Of a stretch of DNA of 64,000 bases, positions 25,950 to 37,855 are shown one piece after another; within the stretch, counting starts at the first letter, position 1; each line of letters begins with the position of its first letter. Under the pieces are notes generated by a model, which saw nothing but the letters and a program-made list of their open reading frames with translations, had not been told where the DNA came from and did no database searches. Origin of the DNA: Rheinheimera sp. EpRS3 (GTDB taxonomy: Bacteria > Pseudomonadota > Gammaproteobacteria > Enterobacterales > Alteromonadaceae); assembly GCF_001513785.1 (NCBI RefSeq), contig NZ_LNQS01000010.1, positions 186,001-250,000 of the forward strand, given 5' to 3'. A program made the translations under genes and the position numbers.

Positions 25950-26860
25950 TAGAAATAACCCTCGCGTTTTTTCAGTTCCATACCGGACTGATCCTGATCA
26001 ATCACCCGGCCCTGGCGCTCCGATGTGCGGGCGCGCAGCATCTCTTCCACTATGCCTTCCAGCGTATCGGCGGTAGATTCAATAGCACCTGTCAGCGGAT
26101 AACAGCCCAGGGTTCTGAAGCGTACCGACTTTAACTGCGGCGTTTCACCCGGTTCCAGCGGCATACGTTCGTCGTCTACCATAATCAGGGTGCCGTTACG
26201 CTCAACAACCGGCCGTGGCTTGGCTAAATACAGCGGTACTATGTCGATATTTTCCTGCAGGATATACAACCAGATATCCAGCTCTGTCCAGTTCGACAGC
26301 GGAAACACGCGGATACTTTCGCCTTCGTTAATGGCACCGTTGTAGATATTCCACAGCTCTGGCCGTTGGTTTTTCGGGTCCCAGCGGTGATGTTTGTCGC
26401 GAAACGAATACACCCGCTCTTTAGCACGGGATTTTTCTTCATCGCGCCGTGCCCCACCAAAGGCCGCGTCAAAGCCGTAGGCATTCAGCGCCTGTTTTAA
26501 GCCCTGAGTTTTCATAATGTCGGTGTGTTTGGCACTGCCATGAATAAAGGGATTAATATTCATCGCTAAGCCTTCCGGGTTTTTATGCACCAGCAGCTCA
26601 AAGTTGTACTGTTTGGCTAAGCGATCGCGAAACTCGATCATCTCGCGGAATTTCCAGTTGGTATCAACGTGCAACAACGGAAACGGAATTTTACCCGGAG
26701 CAAAGGCTTTGCGGGCTAAATGCAGTAATACTGATGAGTCTTTACCGATTGAATACAGCATTACCGGTTTTTTAAACTCGGCGGCCACTTCACGGAAAAT
26801 GTGAATACTTTCCGCTTCTAGCTGCTGTAGATGTGACAAAGTGCCTGCTATGTCAGACAT
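25949..26860 (-). CDS. cysD: Sulfate adenylyltransferase subunit 2
   Basis: 303 aa from the ATG at 26860 (GAGGAT ribosome binding site), preferred over an upstream frame start that runs into cysG. ATP pyrophosphatase fold with the [17 protein letters not shown] motif (PP-loop), [16 protein letters not shown], and C-terminal [11 protein letters not shown]. Forms the ATP sulfurylase heterodimer with CysN, making APS from sulfate and ATP. 10 bp after cysG. Confidence 0.96.
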   Translation of the reverse strand: MSDIAGTLSHLQQLEAESIHIFREVAAEFKKPVMLYSIGKDSSVLLHLARKAFAPGKIPFPLLHVDTNWKFREMIEFRDRLAKQYNFELLVHKNPEGLAMNINPFIHGSAKHTDIMKTQGLKQALNAYGFDAAFGGARRDEEKSRAKERVYSFRDKHHRWDPKNQRPELWNIYNGAINEGESIRVFPLSNWTELDIWLYILQENIDIVPLYLAKPRPVVERNGTLIMVDDERMPLEPGETPQLKSVRFRTLGCYPLTGAIESTADTLEGIVEEMLRARTSERQGRVIDQDQSGMELKKREGYF

Positions 26861-26870
26861 ATTATGATCC

Positions 26871-28292
26871 TCATTCCATCTGGGTAATGGTCTGGCTGAA
26901 CACCGCAGTTTGCGGCCGTTTACCAAACCAATGTAAGTCCTGCTGCAAGCTTACCACTTCGCCAATAACTAGCAAAGCTGGTGAACCGAGCTGGTAGTGC
27001 GCAATAAGTTGCGCCAGTTGATCCAGGCTGCCGGTAACCACCCGCTGATCGCAGCGGGTACCGTTTTCAATAATGGCTACCGGCGTGCGGCCACTGCGCC
27101 CGGCGCTAATCAGCTGCTGTTGAATATGGGCGGCTTTCATTAACCCCATATAAATTACCAGTGTCTGGTTAGCTTTACTCATGCTGTGCCAATCCGGCTC
27201 GCTGCCATCCGGCCGGCAATGGCCGGTCACAAACTGCACACTTTGCGCATGATCGCGGTGGGTTAGCGGTATACCGGCATAGGCTGCGCAACCAGCAGCG
27301 GCGGTAACACCCGGCACCACCTGAAAGGCGATGTTATGCGGTATCAGCGCCTGAATTTCCTCGCCGCCGCGGCCAAAAATAAACGGATCACCGCCTTTTA
27401 AGCGGCAAACTTTCTTGCCGGCCAGGGCTAAATCAATCAAGAGTTGGTTAGTATCCTGCTGCGGCACTGAGTGATCGCCAGCTTTTTTGCCGACACAAAT
27501 ACGCTCAGCATCGCGGCGCACCAGTTCCATAATGGGAGGCGATACCAAATAGTCGTACACCACCACATCAGCCTGTTGCATCAGTTGCAGGGCTTTTAAC
27601 GTCAGCAATTCCGGATCACCGGGGCCGGCACCCACTATATAAACCTCACCGGCTTGTTGCTGCGGTTGATCCAGCAGCTGCTGCAGGCGTTGCTCGGCGT
27701 TTTCAAGTTGGTTTGCCTGCACATCACGCACTACGTCTGAATCAAATACCTGCTCCCAAAACTGCCGCCGGGCGGCAAAACCGCTGATTTTGGCTTTTAC
27801 CTTATGGCGAAAGCGGCCAACTAATTCTGCCAATGGCCCTAAATGCTGCGGCAATAAGGTTTCAAGTTTTTCACGCAAGCGTCGCGCTAACACCGGCGCG
27901 GTGCCAAAGCTGGAGATAGCAATTAATATCGGGCTGCGGTCGATAATCGACGGAAAGATAAAGCCGCATTTGGGCTGGTCGTCTACAGTATTCACCAGCA
28001 TATTACGCGCGGTGGCGGCGTCATATACCGCGGCGTTAACTGCATCAATATCGGTAGCAGCAATAACCAGTAGCTTGCCATCCAGCAGGCCCGGTTCAAA
28101 ATAGCCATTGATCAGCTCGGCTTTACCATCTTGCTGCCACTGCACAAACTCAGCAGCAAATTCCGGTGCGACTACGGTCAGTTTTGCCCCAGCGCTAAGC
28201 AGAGTACCGGCTTTGCGCAGCGCTACCGAGCCGCCGCCGACAATCAGCACCGGTTTATCTGTTAACTTTACAAATAAGGGTAAGTACTGCAC
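26871..28292 (-). CDS. cysG: Siroheme synthase (trifunctional)
   Basis: 473 aa. N-terminal NAD-dependent precorrin-2 dehydrogenase/ferrochelatase domain ([19 protein letters not shown]; residues 1-215) and C-terminal uroporphyrinogen-III methyltransferase domain ([45 protein letters not shown]). Makes siroheme from uroporphyrinogen III, the prosthetic group of CysI. First gene of the cysGDN-permease-C-Q run. The 5' region after ahpF's terminator should hold the operon promoter. Confidence 0.96.
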   Translation of the reverse strand: MQYLPLFVKLTDKPVLIVGGGSVALRKAGTLLSAGAKLTVVAPEFAAEFVQWQQDGKAELINGYFEPGLLDGKLLVIAATDIDAVNAAVYDAATARNMLVNTVDDQPKCGFIFPSIIDRSPILIAISSFGTAPVLARRLREKLETLLPQHLGPLAELVGRFRHKVKAKISGFAARRQFWEQVFDSDVVRDVQANQLENAEQRLQQLLDQPQQQAGEVYIVGAGPGDPELLTLKALQLMQQADVVVYDYLVSPPIMELVRRDAERICVGKKAGDHSVPQQDTNQLLIDLALAGKKVCRLKGGDPFIFGRGGEEIQALIPHNIAFQVVPGVTAAAGCAAYAGIPLTHRDHAQSVQFVTGHCRPDGSEPDWHSMSKANQTLVIYMGLMKAAHIQQQLISAGRSGRTPVAIIENGTRCDQRVVTGSLDQLAQLIAHYQLGSPALLVIGEVVSLQQDLHWFGKRPQTAVFSQTITQME

Positions 28293-28452
28293 ACCAGCTC
28301 CTGCTGTCAGGTTGCTACTTGAATTTCAAGCTTGCAGCATAGCCGTCTGTATGGCTTTTATAAAATAGTTAATTACGCTCATATATAACTAAAAGGAATT
28401 AATGCAAAGATTGTAATAAGTGGAATTGTAAAAAGCATGGTTGAAACCTGAG

Positions 28453-28480
28453 CAAAAAAAACGGCAACCACAGTTGCCGT
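28453..28480 (-). terminator. Intrinsic terminator downstream of ahpF
   Basis: Stem ACGGCAAC / GTTGCCGT with a 4-nt loop (28461-28480) followed on the minus strand by eight T residues. Lies 45 bp after the ahpF stop codon and isolates it from cysG. Confidence 0.9.
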
Positions 28481-28524
28481 CAAAGCTTCAGAGAGAGTGA
28501 AGTTTAAAACTGTACGCCAGCGCT

Positions 28525-30069
28525 TTACTGGCGGATCATATAATCGAAGGCACCCAGGGCGGCATTAGCGCCTGAGCCCATGGCGATAATAATTTGCTTG
28601 TACGGCGCCGTAGTGGCGTCACCGGCAGCAAATACGCCAGGCAGTGAAGTTTGGCCGCGCTCGTCGACAATAATTTCGCCGCGTGGCGATAATTCCACTG
28701 CACCACGTAACCATTCGGTGTTAGGCACTAAACCTATCTGCACAAAGATGCCAGCCAGTGCAACATGATGTGCTTCACCGGTTTTGCGGTCAGTGTAGTT
28801 AATACCGGTTACACGGCTACCATCGCCAGTGACTTCGGTAGACTGCGCTTCAGTGATAATAGTGATATTGCCCATTGATTTGGCTTTTTTCACCAGTACC
28901 GCATCCGCACGTAATTCAGCGGCAAATTCCAGCACGGTAACATGCTCAACAATACCGGCTAAGTCGATAGCTGCTTCAATACCGGAGTTACCACCACCAA
29001 TTACGGCTACTTTTTTGCCTTTAAACAGCGGGCCGTCACAGTGCGGGCAGTACGCTACGCCTTTGCCACGATATTCCTGCTCGCCAGGCACATTCATTTC
29101 TCTCCAGCGCGCACCCGGGCTTAAAATAACCGTTTTGCTGTTCAGTACGGCGCCGTTTTGCAACTCCAGCTGTACCTTGCCGTCTTTACGCAGTGCTACA
29201 GCGCGCTGGTTATTCATAATATCAACGTTATATTCACGTACATGGGCTTCCAGGCTGTTTACCAGCTTTGGCCCTTCGGTGTACTGCACAGAAATAAAGT
29301 TTTCAATACCCACGGTATCGGCAACCTGGCCACCAAAACGCTCGGCTACGATACCGGTGTTTAAACCTTTACGGGCAGCGTAGATAGAGGCTGCAGCACC
29401 GGCCGGGCCACCGCCCACTACCAGTACATCAAAGTCGGCTTTGTTTTTCAGGGCTTCTGCCTGGCGTTTTTCGGCATTTACATCCAGTTTTTGGATGATT
29501 TTTTCCAATGTAATAGCGCCCTGTGAGAACAGCTCGCCGTTTAAGTACACTGATGGCACGGCCATAATGTTTTTGTCGGCCACTTCCTGCTGGAACATAG
29601 CGCCGTCAATCATCACGTTGGTAATACCGGGGTTAATCGCCGACATAATATTCAGCGCCTGTACCACTTCCGGACAAGTTTGGCAGCTTAGCGACACATA
29701 GGTCTCAAAGGCGAAGCTGCCCTGTAGCTGGCGGATTTGCTCAATAGTATCGGCAGCAACTTTAATCGGGTGGCCACCACTGTGCAGCAGCGCCAGCACT
29801 AAAGAGGTAAATTCATGACCCAGCGGCACACCGGCAAAGGTGATATGGGTGTCGTTAGCCACTGACCGCACCAGCATCGCTGGCTTGCGTGTCAGGGCGT
29901 TGTCATCGCGGCGCAATGACACTAAATCAGATAACTCAGCAATATCGGTTGCCAGTTGATTTACTTCAGCAGCTTTGGCGCTATCGTCTAAAGATACCAC
30001 CAGCTCTACCTCGGTTTTCAGGTTCTGCAGATAGGTTTTTAATTGTTGCTTCAGGTTAGTATCTAACAT
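28525..30069 (-). CDS. ahpF: Alkyl hydroperoxide reductase subunit F
   Basis: 514 aa from the ATG at 30069 (GGGAG ribosome binding site). N-terminal thioredoxin-fold domains with SCQTCPEVV redox pair, then FAD-binding [19 protein letters not shown], the CPHCDGPLF active-site disulfide, NAD-binding [17 protein letters not shown] and C-terminal [10 protein letters not shown]. Transfers electrons from NADH to AhpC. It follows ahpC on the same strand with a 227-bp gap containing a strong hairpin. Confidence 0.96.
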   Translation of the reverse strand: MLDTNLKQQLKTYLQNLKTEVELVVSLDDSAKAAEVNQLATDIAELSDLVSLRRDDNALTRKPAMLVRSVANDTHITFAGVPLGHEFTSLVLALLHSGGHPIKVAADTIEQIRQLQGSFAFETYVSLSCQTCPEVVQALNIMSAINPGITNVMIDGAMFQQEVADKNIMAVPSVYLNGELFSQGAITLEKIIQKLDVNAEKRQAEALKNKADFDVLVVGGGPAGAAASIYAARKGLNTGIVAERFGGQVADTVGIENFISVQYTEGPKLVNSLEAHVREYNVDIMNNQRAVALRKDGKVQLELQNGAVLNSKTVILSPGARWREMNVPGEQEYRGKGVAYCPHCDGPLFKGKKVAVIGGGNSGIEAAIDLAGIVEHVTVLEFAAELRADAVLVKKAKSMGNITIITEAQSTEVTGDGSRVTGINYTDRKTGEAHHVALAGIFVQIGLVPNTEWLRGAVELSPRGEIIVDERGQTSLPGVFAAGDATTAPYKQIIIAMGSGANAALGAFDYMIRQ

Positions 30070-30175
30070 AAAAACTCCCGGAAAATTAACTGGGTAAATA
30101 ATAAGACGATAAAAAATCAGCGTCACAAAGCCTCAGCCTGTAAAACAGACTGTAAATATTCAGTTTTGGGGTAAG

Positions 30176-30198
30176 CCGGGCAGGTGTTGCCTGCCCGG
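30176..30198 (-). other. Hairpin between ahpC and ahpF
   Basis: Perfect 9-bp stem CCGGGCAGG / CCTGCCCGG with a 5-nt loop and no T tract. May attenuate readthrough or stabilise the ahpC message, which must be more abundant than ahpF. Confidence 0.55.
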
Positions 30199-30296
30199 GT
30201 ACCAAACCGGAGTTTGGCAGAGGGAAGCTGAGCTACAGCTTCTTAACGCAGGCTGTAACCAGATCCCGCTGCAATAACTGCAGCTTGTTGCACTAC

Positions 30297-30863
30297 TTAG
30301 ATCTTACCAACCAGATCCAGAGATGGTGCTAACGTTGCTTCACCCGGCGTCCACTTAGCAGGACATACTTCGCCATCGTGGTTAGCAACATACTGTGCAG
30401 CCTGTACTTTACGGAACAGTTCTGCAGCTGAGCGGCCGATACCTAAGTCGTGAATTTCAGCAACTTTGATTTCGCCTTCAGGGTTAATTACGAAAGTACC
30501 ACGCAGTGCTAAACCTTCTTCTTCGATCATTACACCGAAATTACGGGTGATGGCACCAGTTGGGTCGCCAATCATCGGGTAGGTGATTTTCTTGATGGTT
30601 TCAGACGCGTCGTGCCATGCTTTGTGCGTGAAATGGGTGTCAGTAGATACTGAGTACACTTCAACACCAATTTCCTGGAACTTAGCGTAGAAATCAGCCA
30701 GATCGCCTAATTCAGTTGGGCATACGAACGTGAAGTCAGCCGGGTAAAATACTACTACTGACCATTTGCCAGCTAAATCTTGCTCAGTAACAGGTACGAA
30801 TTTACCCTGATGAAATGCAGTAGCTTTAAACGGCTTGATTTTAGTGTTGATAATAGAAGACAT
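30297..30863 (-). CDS. ahpC: Alkyl hydroperoxide reductase subunit C (peroxiredoxin)
   Basis: 188 aa, typical 2-Cys peroxiredoxin. Peroxidatic Cys in [12 protein letters not shown] (about residue 48), resolving Cys in DGEVCPAKW (about 167), and conserved Arg in the GALRGTF area (here GLALRGTF). Reduces H2O2, alkyl peroxides and peroxynitrite, and is re-reduced by AhpF downstream. AAAGGAG ribosome binding site, and a recognisable promoter upstream. OxyR control is expected from other species, but I cannot point to a clear OxyR box. Confidence 0.97.
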   Translation of the reverse strand: MSSIINTKIKPFKATAFHQGKFVPVTEQDLAGKWSVVVFYPADFTFVCPTELGDLADFYAKFQEIGVEVYSVSTDTHFTHKAWHDASETIKKITYPMIGDPTGAITRNFGVMIEEEGLALRGTFVINPEGEIKVAEIHDLGIGRSAAELFRKVQAAQYVANHDGEVCPAKWTPGEATLAPSLDLVGKI

Positions 30864-30911
30864 AGTCTTACTCCTTTAGGTTGGTTCACAGGTAATGTTT
30901 CAACTGCAGCC

Positions 30912-30939
30912 AGTGTACCGTGCTGCAATCAGTTATCAA
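30912..30939 (-). promoter_or_regulatory. Candidate ahpC sigma70 promoter
   Basis: On the minus strand TTGATA (30934-30939) and TACACT (30912-30917) with a 16-bp spacer, about 50 bp upstream of the ahpC start. Predicted only. Confidence 0.5.
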
Positions 30940-31062
30940 AACGAATAAAACAAATTAATTTAATCGCTTTTTTTGATGACAATATTTACTGCCGCTTGTT
31001 CAGCCTACGCTTAGCTACACTATGGCATTGTGTATTGCCACACAACGCATCAGGAGCCTGTT

Positions 31063-31446
31063 ATGTTTACTAAGCATTTTATCTGTACTGTTGCAGCCTG
31101 CTGTCTGCTGCTGTTAGTTACCGCTTGCCAGCAATTAAGCTTACCGCAAGGCCAATACCAGCAACTAAACAACGATACTACTCTTAAACCGCTGCGCCTT
31201 AGCCTGCAGGACAACCGCCTGACAGGTTTTACCGGTTGCAACAATATGATTGGCAATTACAGCTTAGATGAGGGCAGCTTAGTGGTTTCTCAACTGGCCA
31301 GTACTATGATGGCCTGTTCAGAGCCTCTAATGCAGCGCGAACAAGCGTTCAGCACTTTTTTGCAAAGCAAACCCAAAGTAATGTTTAACAATAATGTGAT
31401 GACATTACGCAACGATGACGCTGAATATCAGTTTGAGTTGTTGTGA
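31063..31446 (+). CDS. META-domain (HslJ-like) lipoprotein
   Basis: 127 aa from the ATG at 31063 (CAGGAG ribosome binding site). Lipobox LLVTAC gives a lipid-anchored Cys. The META domain shows LSLQDNRLTGFTGCNNMIGNY and STMMACSEPLMQREQAFSTFL, as in heat-inducible HslJ, which is linked to novobiocin resistance and motility in other bacteria. Its end overlaps the convergent substrate-binding protein gene by 19 bp. Confidence 0.87.
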   Translation: MFTKHFICTVAACCLLLLVTACQQLSLPQGQYQQLNNDTTLKPLRLSLQDNRLTGFTGCNNMIGNYSLDEGSLVVSQLASTMMACSEPLMQREQAFSTFLQSKPKVMFNNNVMTLRNDDAEYQFELL

Positions 31447-32186
31447 ATATAAAGCTGCATCAAGCGCTGATATTCACCATTGGCATGCAGCTCGTCTAAC
31501 GCGAGCTGTAATTTTTCGACCGTTTCGTTTGGTACCGCCAGGTTCAGTGCTAAATAGTTAGCCCCTACTACAGATAAATCCAGCACTGGCTCAATACTGT
31601 CCAGGGTTTCGTTATATTTTGCCAGCCACACCGGCAAAATAAGCTCAGAGCCAATCAGTAAATCCACTTTACCTTGCAAAAATAGCCCGACGGCATCTGC
31701 CTTGGCAGTAAGCCCAAGCAAATTAACGCCGTGCTCAAAGCCCTGGCTTTTTAAATACAGCTCGTACACATCACCCCGGGCAACTGCCACCACATAGCGT
31801 TTTGCCTCTTCCAGCGTTGCGGGGTTAATATCAGGCCGGCTTTTTAACCGGTACATATTGGCATGTGAATGTGCCAGCGGCCCAACCCATTTAAACAGCG
31901 GTTCGCGCAATGCATTGCGCGAGGTAGAATAAACGGCCGCTGCAGGTTCTTTTTGCGCCGCTTCATAAGCACGTAACCAGGGGTAAAGTAAAAAATTACA
32001 ATTTAAGCCTGCTTTTTCGCAGCTAAGCCTTACCAGCTCAGTGTTAATACCGGTAACGGTATCATCGGCCAGATAGCTATATGGGGGAAAATGCTCGGTG
32101 TAAATTGTCAGTTGGCCACTCACCGGCGCAGCACCTGTCAAAAAGACTGACATTACAACAACTAAGCCTGACCAGATCTTCCTCAT
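31428..32186 (-). CDS. Periplasmic solute-binding protein, family 3
   Basis: 252 aa. N-terminal signal peptide (residues 1-24), then the family-3 SBP pattern LTIYTEHFPPYSYLADDTVTGINTELV and GKVDLLIGSELILPVW. Usually binds amino acids or similar ligands. No permease or ATPase genes accompany it, so it may be an orphan sensor-like protein, as is common in Alteromonadales. Ligand unknown. Confidence 0.85.
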   Translation of the reverse strand: MRKIWSGLVVVMSVFLTGAAPVSGQLTIYTEHFPPYSYLADDTVTGINTELVRLSCEKAGLNCNFLLYPWLRAYEAAQKEPAAAVYSTSRNALREPLFKWVGPLAHSHANMYRLKSRPDINPATLEEAKRYVVAVARGDVYELYLKSQGFEHGVNLLGLTAKADAVGLFLQGKVDLLIGSELILPVWLAKYNETLDSIEPVLDLSVVGANYLALNLAVPNETVEKLQLALDELHANGEYQRLMQLYIHNNSN

Positions 32187-32275
32187 ACCCTAACTCTGCC
32201 TTAGCAACACGATTAATTGTGACTATGGCAGAGACTGAACAAAAAGTAACATTAATTTTTTCGGCCTGGCCACGC

Positions 32276-33037
32276 TTAAATACCATCACCATCTACGTGT
32301 AGGCCGCACTCGCGGCCAAAGCCGTTAAAGCGGGTGTCTTCCTCGCTCATACCCAGCTCCAGCTTTTGTGTAGAGTGAGTATCGCCCACTGAGACATAAC
32401 CCAGCTCCCACAATGGGTGGTAGCTTAAGCCGTGTTCTTTTAAGTAATAAAACACATCTTTATTACTCCAGTCGATAATCGGCTGAATTTTCACTACGCC
32501 GCGGCTAATTTCCACAATAGCCTTATCGGCCCGGCTACTGCTTTGGCTGCGTCGCAGGCCGGTAAACCAGCTGCCTACATTCAGCTCCTGCAACGCACGT
32601 TGCATCGGCTCTACTTTATTCAGTTGGTTGTACTGCTTAATGCCCTCAGCGCTTTGCCATAATTTGCCAAAGCGCGCCTCCTGCCAGGCCGGGCTTAGCT
32701 GCGCCCGGTATACTTTCAGGTTTAGTTTTAATTGCGCCTTCAGTTGATCAATAAACTGATAGGTTTCGGCAAATAAATAGCCGGTATCGGTTAACACCAC
32801 CGGGATATCCTGCTGTTGCTGAGTTACCAGATGCAACATCACCGCCGCCTGAATACCAAAGCTGGAGCTTAGCATCGGGTTTTGCGGCAGGTTATGCAGC
32901 GCCCAGCGCACCCGCTCTGCTGCGCTTAGCGGCGTCAGCAGATGGTTAATCTCAGCCAGCCAGGCACGCTGCGTAGCATCATCCTGCTGCAGAATAGTGC
33001 TGTAATCTGTGCGCGATGCTTTAGCTATGGAAGTCAT
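32276..33037 (-). CDS. cysH: Phosphoadenylyl-sulfate (PAPS) reductase
   Basis: 253 aa. PAPS reductase of the thioredoxin-dependent type: PP-loop-like [45 protein letters not shown] and the catalytic ECGLH near the C-terminus (residues about 244-248). It lacks the CC...CxxC Fe-S cluster pairs of APS reductases, which fits the presence of cysC. Its start overlaps the end of cysI by 17 bp. Confidence 0.96.
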   Translation of the reverse strand: MTSIAKASRTDYSTILQQDDATQRAWLAEINHLLTPLSAAERVRWALHNLPQNPMLSSSFGIQAAVMLHLVTQQQQDIPVVLTDTGYLFAETYQFIDQLKAQLKLNLKVYRAQLSPAWQEARFGKLWQSAEGIKQYNQLNKVEPMQRALQELNVGSWFTGLRRSQSSSRADKAIVEISRGVVKIQPIIDWSNKDVFYYLKEHGLSYHPLWELGYVSVGDTHSTQKLELGMSEEDTRFNGFGRECGLHVDGDGI

Positions 33038-34742
33038 CTTTCGGCACCACTACCGGTGCTATTACACCGGCCCTTATCACGAAATCACCAAAGCCTTCGC
33101 TGCTGTTATCACGTTCAAGCGCCCAGCGGCCAATTAAGCCATCCAGGGTAGCTAAAATTTCAGCTTCGCCGACGTTATCCAGCAGCAGGCGCGGAATACG
33201 GGTACCTTCACGGTTACCGCCCAGATACAGGTTATATTTACCCGGGCCACGGCCCACCAGGCCAACTTCGGCCAGCATGGCACGGCCACAGCCGTTCGGG
33301 CAGCCGGTAACCCGCAATACTATATGCTCGTCGGCGACACTGTGTTTGCCCAGTAAGGCTTCTACTTTGGTTACCAGTTCCGGCAAATAGCGCTCGGCTT
33401 CGGCCATCGCCAACGGGCAGGTCGGGAATGACACACAAGCCATCGAATTTTTGCGTTGTTCGCTGTGACCGTCATCTATTAAGCCATGGCTGCGGGCAAT
33501 AGCTTCAATTTCGGCTTTCTGCGCCGCCGGCACACCGGCAATAATCAGGTTTTGGTTGGCGGTCATACGCAAATCGCCCTGATGAATAGCGGCAATTTTC
33601 GCTAAGCCGGTTTTCAGCGGTTTGCCCGGAAAATCCAGTACGCGGCCGTTTTCAATAAACAGCGTCAGGTGGTGTTTGCCGTCGATACCCTCTACCCAGC
33701 CGATACGATCGCCGCGGCTGGTAAAGCTGTATGGCACCACAGGTGCAAAAGCCACGCCGGTGCGCGCTTCCACTTCGGCGCGAAAGGCGTCCAGGCCAAT
33801 GCGATCGATGGTGTATTTGGTTTTGGCATTTTTGCGGTTTGAGCGGTTACCGTAATCGCGCTGCACCGTTACCACATGCGCAGCCACTTTTAACGTGTGT
33901 TCCAGCGCAACATAACCCAAGTCATCCGCCATACGCGGGTAGGTAGCATCATCACCAAAGGTCATGGCTAAACCACCGCCCACCAGCACGTTAAAACCTA
34001 TCAGCTGACCCTGTTCGGCTACGGCGACAAAGGTTAAATCGTTAGCATGCACGTCAATATCGTTGTGCGGCGGAATAACTACCGCCGTTTTAAACTTGCG
34101 CGGCAGGTAGCTGTCACCGAGGATTGGCTCTACTTCGGTCGTTTCAACTTTTTCGTCATCCAGCCAGATTTCGGCATAAGCACGGGTTTTCGGCAGCAAA
34201 TGCTCACTGATTTTCGCCGCCCACTGATACGCCTGCTGGTGCAGCTCTGATTCTACCGGGTTAGAGGTACACAATACATTGCGGTTAACGTCGCCGGCGG
34301 TGGCGATAGAATCAATGCCAATGCTGTTTAAAAACTGATGCATCGGCTTAATATGCGGCTTTAACACGCCGTGAAACTGAAAGGTTTGCCGCGTGGTTAA
34401 ACGGATACTGCCGTACATAGTGTTGTCGGCAGCAAATTTATCAATTGCCAGCCACTGCTGCGGGGTAATAATGCCACCCGGCATCCGGGCGCGCAGCATC
34501 ACGTTGTGCAGCGGTTCCAGTTTTTGTGCGGTGCGTTCGGCGCGGATATCACGGTCATCCTGCTGATACATGCCGTGAAAGCGGATCAGCATAAAGTTAT
34601 CACCGTTAAAACCACCGGTGATCTCATCTTTCAGATCGCTTTCAATGGTGCCGCGTAAATGCTGGCTTTCTGCTTTTAAGCGCTCGTTATCAGACAGTGC
34701 ACCCGGTGCCACTAAATCTGGATTAATTGGATACTGGCTCAT
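33021..34742 (-). CDS. cysI: Sulfite reductase hemoprotein beta subunit
   Basis: 573 aa. Reduces sulfite to sulfide with six electrons. Siroheme/4Fe-4S ligands are the pairs CVSFPTC and GCPNGCG (residues about 436-482); [13 protein letters not shown] and the NRNVLCT motif bind siroheme. Two duplicated ferredoxin-like repeats are recognisable. It overlaps cysJ by one base (TAATG) and cysH by 17 bp, so the three are translated together. Confidence 0.97.
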   Translation of the reverse strand: MSQYPINPDLVAPGALSDNERLKAESQHLRGTIESDLKDEITGGFNGDNFMLIRFHGMYQQDDRDIRAERTAQKLEPLHNVMLRARMPGGIITPQQWLAIDKFAADNTMYGSIRLTTRQTFQFHGVLKPHIKPMHQFLNSIGIDSIATAGDVNRNVLCTSNPVESELHQQAYQWAAKISEHLLPKTRAYAEIWLDDEKVETTEVEPILGDSYLPRKFKTAVVIPPHNDIDVHANDLTFVAVAEQGQLIGFNVLVGGGLAMTFGDDATYPRMADDLGYVALEHTLKVAAHVVTVQRDYGNRSNRKNAKTKYTIDRIGLDAFRAEVEARTGVAFAPVVPYSFTSRGDRIGWVEGIDGKHHLTLFIENGRVLDFPGKPLKTGLAKIAAIHQGDLRMTANQNLIIAGVPAAQKAEIEAIARSHGLIDDGHSEQRKNSMACVSFPTCPLAMAEAERYLPELVTKVEALLGKHSVADEHIVLRVTGCPNGCGRAMLAEVGLVGRGPGKYNLYLGGNREGTRIPRLLLDNVGEAEILATLDGLIGRWALERDNSSEGFGDFVIRAGVIAPVVVPKDDFHS

Positions 34743-36583
34743 TAATACACGTCCTTCTGATAACGTTTTGCGACACGTAATTCGTCTAAGTAAGCTTGCG
34801 CTTGTTCAGCGGTTTTACCGCCATATTGTTGCACTATATCCAGTAAGGCCTGCTGCACATCTTTTGCCATCCGGTTAGCGTCACCACAAATATACAGGTG
34901 GGCACCGTCTTGTAGCCATTGCCATACTTCGCTGCCGTGCGTACGCAGTTTGTCCTGCACATACACTTTTTGCGCCTGGTCGCGGCTAAAGGCCACATCT
35001 AGTTTAGTTAACAGGCCACGCTTGAGGTAATTTTGCAGCTCCAACTGGTATAAAAAGTCCTGGGTAAAATGCGGGTTGCCGAAAAACAACCAGTTTTTGC
35101 CCGCGGCGCCGCTGGCGTCACGTTGCTGCAAAAAGGCGCGAAACGGTGCTATACCAGTGCCGGGGCCTATCATAATCACCGGCGTGTCGTCATTGGCCGG
35201 CAAACGGAAGTTGTTGTTGTGCTCAACAAACACCTTTACCTTAGCGCCTTCAGCCAAACGCTCGGCTAAAAAGCCGGAGGCACCGCCCAAATGCGGCTGG
35301 CCGTAAGCATCGTATCGCACCACAGCTACCGTTAAATGCACTTCCTCTTCCACTTCGGCTTGAGAGGAGGCAATAGAGTATAACCGCGGTTGCTGTTTAC
35401 GCAGCGCATCCACTAATTGCTGCGCGCTAAGCAGGCCTGGGTAATCACGCACTATATCAATAATCTGCCGCTCGCTAATGTAAGCGCGCAACGCGGCTTT
35501 ATCGGCCGCCAGAGCGATTAAGGCTGAATTATTGGTGGCAGCAGCGTATTTCTCAACAAAGGCTGGATACGACTGCGTTAGTTCCAGCTGTTCGGTCAGT
35601 GCCTGCTCTACAGTCAGTTTGTCATCAGAGAACGTAACCGGTGTATCACGCGCTATGGCGGTTAACAGCAGCAGTTCGCGCACTAACTCCGGATCATTGC
35701 TGAAATACACGCCCAGCGCATCGCCTGGCTGATAAGTTAAACCGCTGTCGGCCAGTGAAATTTCGATATGGCGCACATCTTTGGTGGAGTCGCGGCCGGT
35801 AATTTTCTGGTTAGTGTACAGCTCGGCGGCGAAAGGCTGTTGCTTGCTGTATTGGCTAACACTACCGGCTGTAGCATCACTACCGGGCGAATCCACGCGG
35901 GGCCAGGCAATAACCTGTGCTGACGGCGCGGCAGAGGCTTTAAGCTCCGGTTCCAGCTTAGTAACCAGCTCGTTGCTCCAACTGTCGGCCTGTGCCTGAT
36001 AATCCACATCTAAATCGCTGCGTGGCAGCACGCAAGTGGCACCCAGCTCGGCTAAGCGCTGATCAAAGTCTTGTGCGGTTTTGCAGAAAAACTCATAGCT
36101 GGTGTCGCCCAGCCCCAGCACGGCATATTTTAACCCGGCTAATTTTGGCGCTTTTTTGCTAAATAAAAAGTTATGCAGGCCAATGGCATTTTCCGGCGGC
36201 TCGCCTTCACCATAAGTAGAGGTAACAATAACCAGATATTGCTCGTTTTTCAGCTGAGTGGTTTTGTATTCGGCCATATCAACCACTTTGGTCACTATGC
36301 CTTTACCCTGGGCTTGTTTAGCTAAGGCTTCTGCCAAATGCCGCGCATTGCCGGTTTGCGAACCAAATAAAATGGTCAGGCTGGCACTGGCAGCGGCCTG
36401 CGCAGTTGCTGGCTGTCCGGCCAATTGTCCGGAGAGTTGCCCGGCAAGCTGAGCGCTGGCCGCCAGATAACCGCTAACCCAGGCTTGCTGAATAGGGTTT
36501 AACTGGCTGACTAAACCCTGCAGCTGGCTTACCTGCTGCTCGGACAACGGACTGGCCTGCGCCACTAAAGAAGATAAAAGCAT
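34742..36583 (-). CDS. cysJ: Sulfite reductase flavoprotein alpha subunit
   Basis: 613 aa. N-terminal flavodoxin domain ([39 protein letters not shown]; residues about 70-215) after a short leader helix. An FAD domain follows ([19 protein letters not shown]), then an NADPH domain ending [17 protein letters not shown]. Shuttles electrons from NADPH to CysI. First gene of cysJIH. The 287 bp upstream should hold its promoter and a CysB site; none is obvious by eye. Confidence 0.97.
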   Translation of the reverse strand: MLLSSLVAQASPLSEQQVSQLQGLVSQLNPIQQAWVSGYLAASAQLAGQLSGQLAGQPATAQAAASASLTILFGSQTGNARHLAEALAKQAQGKGIVTKVVDMAEYKTTQLKNEQYLVIVTSTYGEGEPPENAIGLHNFLFSKKAPKLAGLKYAVLGLGDTSYEFFCKTAQDFDQRLAELGATCVLPRSDLDVDYQAQADSWSNELVTKLEPELKASAAPSAQVIAWPRVDSPGSDATAGSVSQYSKQQPFAAELYTNQKITGRDSTKDVRHIEISLADSGLTYQPGDALGVYFSNDPELVRELLLLTAIARDTPVTFSDDKLTVEQALTEQLELTQSYPAFVEKYAAATNNSALIALAADKAALRAYISERQIIDIVRDYPGLLSAQQLVDALRKQQPRLYSIASSQAEVEEEVHLTVAVVRYDAYGQPHLGGASGFLAERLAEGAKVKVFVEHNNNFRLPANDDTPVIMIGPGTGIAPFRAFLQQRDASGAAGKNWLFFGNPHFTQDFLYQLELQNYLKRGLLTKLDVAFSRDQAQKVYVQDKLRTHGSEVWQWLQDGAHLYICGDANRMAKDVQQALLDIVQQYGGKTAEQAQAYLDELRVAKRYQKDVY

Positions 36584-36870
36584 AAAACACCCTGCACACG
36601 ATAATTACAGCTATTTTAGCCGTCTATATGTATACCAGTAAAAGAATGGATCTCTCTTCTTTATTCCAATAAGTAATTAAAAACCACCGCTTAGCTATAC
36701 CACGCCGCTGATAAACAGACTAAAAAATAGTGAAAAGCACTAAACGTGGGAAAATATTTATTGCCTACGTTCAAACTTTTTTATAAATAACATCGACTTA
36801 AATATTGGCATTAACTTTGTAATAGCTCTGGCGTAATTAACAGCGGCTAACGGCCAAAAGGATAACGAAA

Positions 36871-37686
36871 ATGAAAAACTTACTTATCGCCAGCAGTTTT
36901 GTCTTAACCAGTATCAGCACTGCCGTGATGGCACACGACGAGCACAGCTGTAATGTGAATTTTGATAAAGACTTATCTATCAACAGCCAACTGGTCAGCA
37001 TGAAAGATGGCAGCACTGAATTGTGGCGCATTAATAGCAGCGGTCAGCTGTGGCTGGATGGCAAAGCGGTAACCACTGATCACGATACTCAGGCACTGCT
37101 GCGCGAGTATCAGGCCGGGATCCGCACACAAACACTGGAAACCGTGGCACTGGTAGAAGATGCGCTGGTGCTGGCGGCCGATGCCGTGGATTCTGTGCTA
37201 ACCGAACTAACCGGTGACTCTCTGCAACAGCATCCGGCGCTGCAGACCGCGCTGGATAAAATTAAAACCAGCACCGAGAGCATCGTAGTGCGTACCGGCG
37301 ATAACATCGACATTTACGGCAGCCGCTTTGACAACCTGGATGACGCCTTTGGTGCCGAGTTTGAACAGGCGATTGAAGAAGCCGTTACCAATTCGATGGG
37401 CAGCATTTTAATGTTGGTGGGTAAAGCCATGACAAGCGGGGAAGGCAACTTTGAGCAACGGATGGAAGCCTTTGGCGAACGCATGGAACGCTTTGGTGAA
37501 GATTTAGAAGCACGGATGGATATTAAAGCGCAGGCGCTGGAACAACGTGGCGATGCCATGTGTAGCAACCTGCAAGCTTTGGATACGCTGGAAAGCCAAA
37601 TTCAACAGGCGATACCGCAAATGCAGCAATACGACTTAATTGAGGTAAACAGCAACAATAGCACTGCGTTTTACCTGTACAACTGA
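36871..37686 (+). CDS. DUF2884 (YggN-like) exported protein
   Basis: 271 aa. Signal peptide (cleavage after residues SISTAVMAH, near 22). N-terminal CNVNFDKDLSIN and the long central helical region (ERMEAFGERMERFGEDLEAR) match the DUF2884/YggN periplasmic family. Two cysteines in the mature part (C27 and one near 230, MCSNLQ) could form a disulfide. Function unknown in all organisms I know. Stands alone with a clear intrinsic terminator behind it. Confidence 0.88.
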   Translation: MKNLLIASSFVLTSISTAVMAHDEHSCNVNFDKDLSINSQLVSMKDGSTELWRINSSGQLWLDGKAVTTDHDTQALLREYQAGIRTQTLETVALVEDALVLAADAVDSVLTELTGDSLQQHPALQTALDKIKTSTESIVVRTGDNIDIYGSRFDNLDDAFGAEFEQAIEEAVTNSMGSILMLVGKAMTSGEGNFEQRMEAFGERMERFGEDLEARMDIKAQALEQRGDAMCSNLQALDTLESQIQQAIPQMQQYDLIEVNSNNSTAFYLYN

Positions 37687-37741
37687 TATTCATATTCAAC
37701 TGACAAAAAGGTTTCGTGTACCCTCCCAACCACGACTTTGG

Positions 37742-37776
37742 CGCGCTGCTCTCATCCTGACAGCGCGTCTTTTTTT
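37742..37776 (+). terminator. Intrinsic terminator after the DUF2884 gene
   Basis: Stem CGCGCTG / CAGCGCG with a 12-nt loop, followed by TC and seven T residues. Confidence 0.9.
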
Positions 37777-37855
37777 GCCTGCCGCCGTTACTGCTCCGAC
37801 TGGTTATCCGCGCCACTTCAGGTTAGCCTGTAGCGATATATCCAAGGAGTAACCA

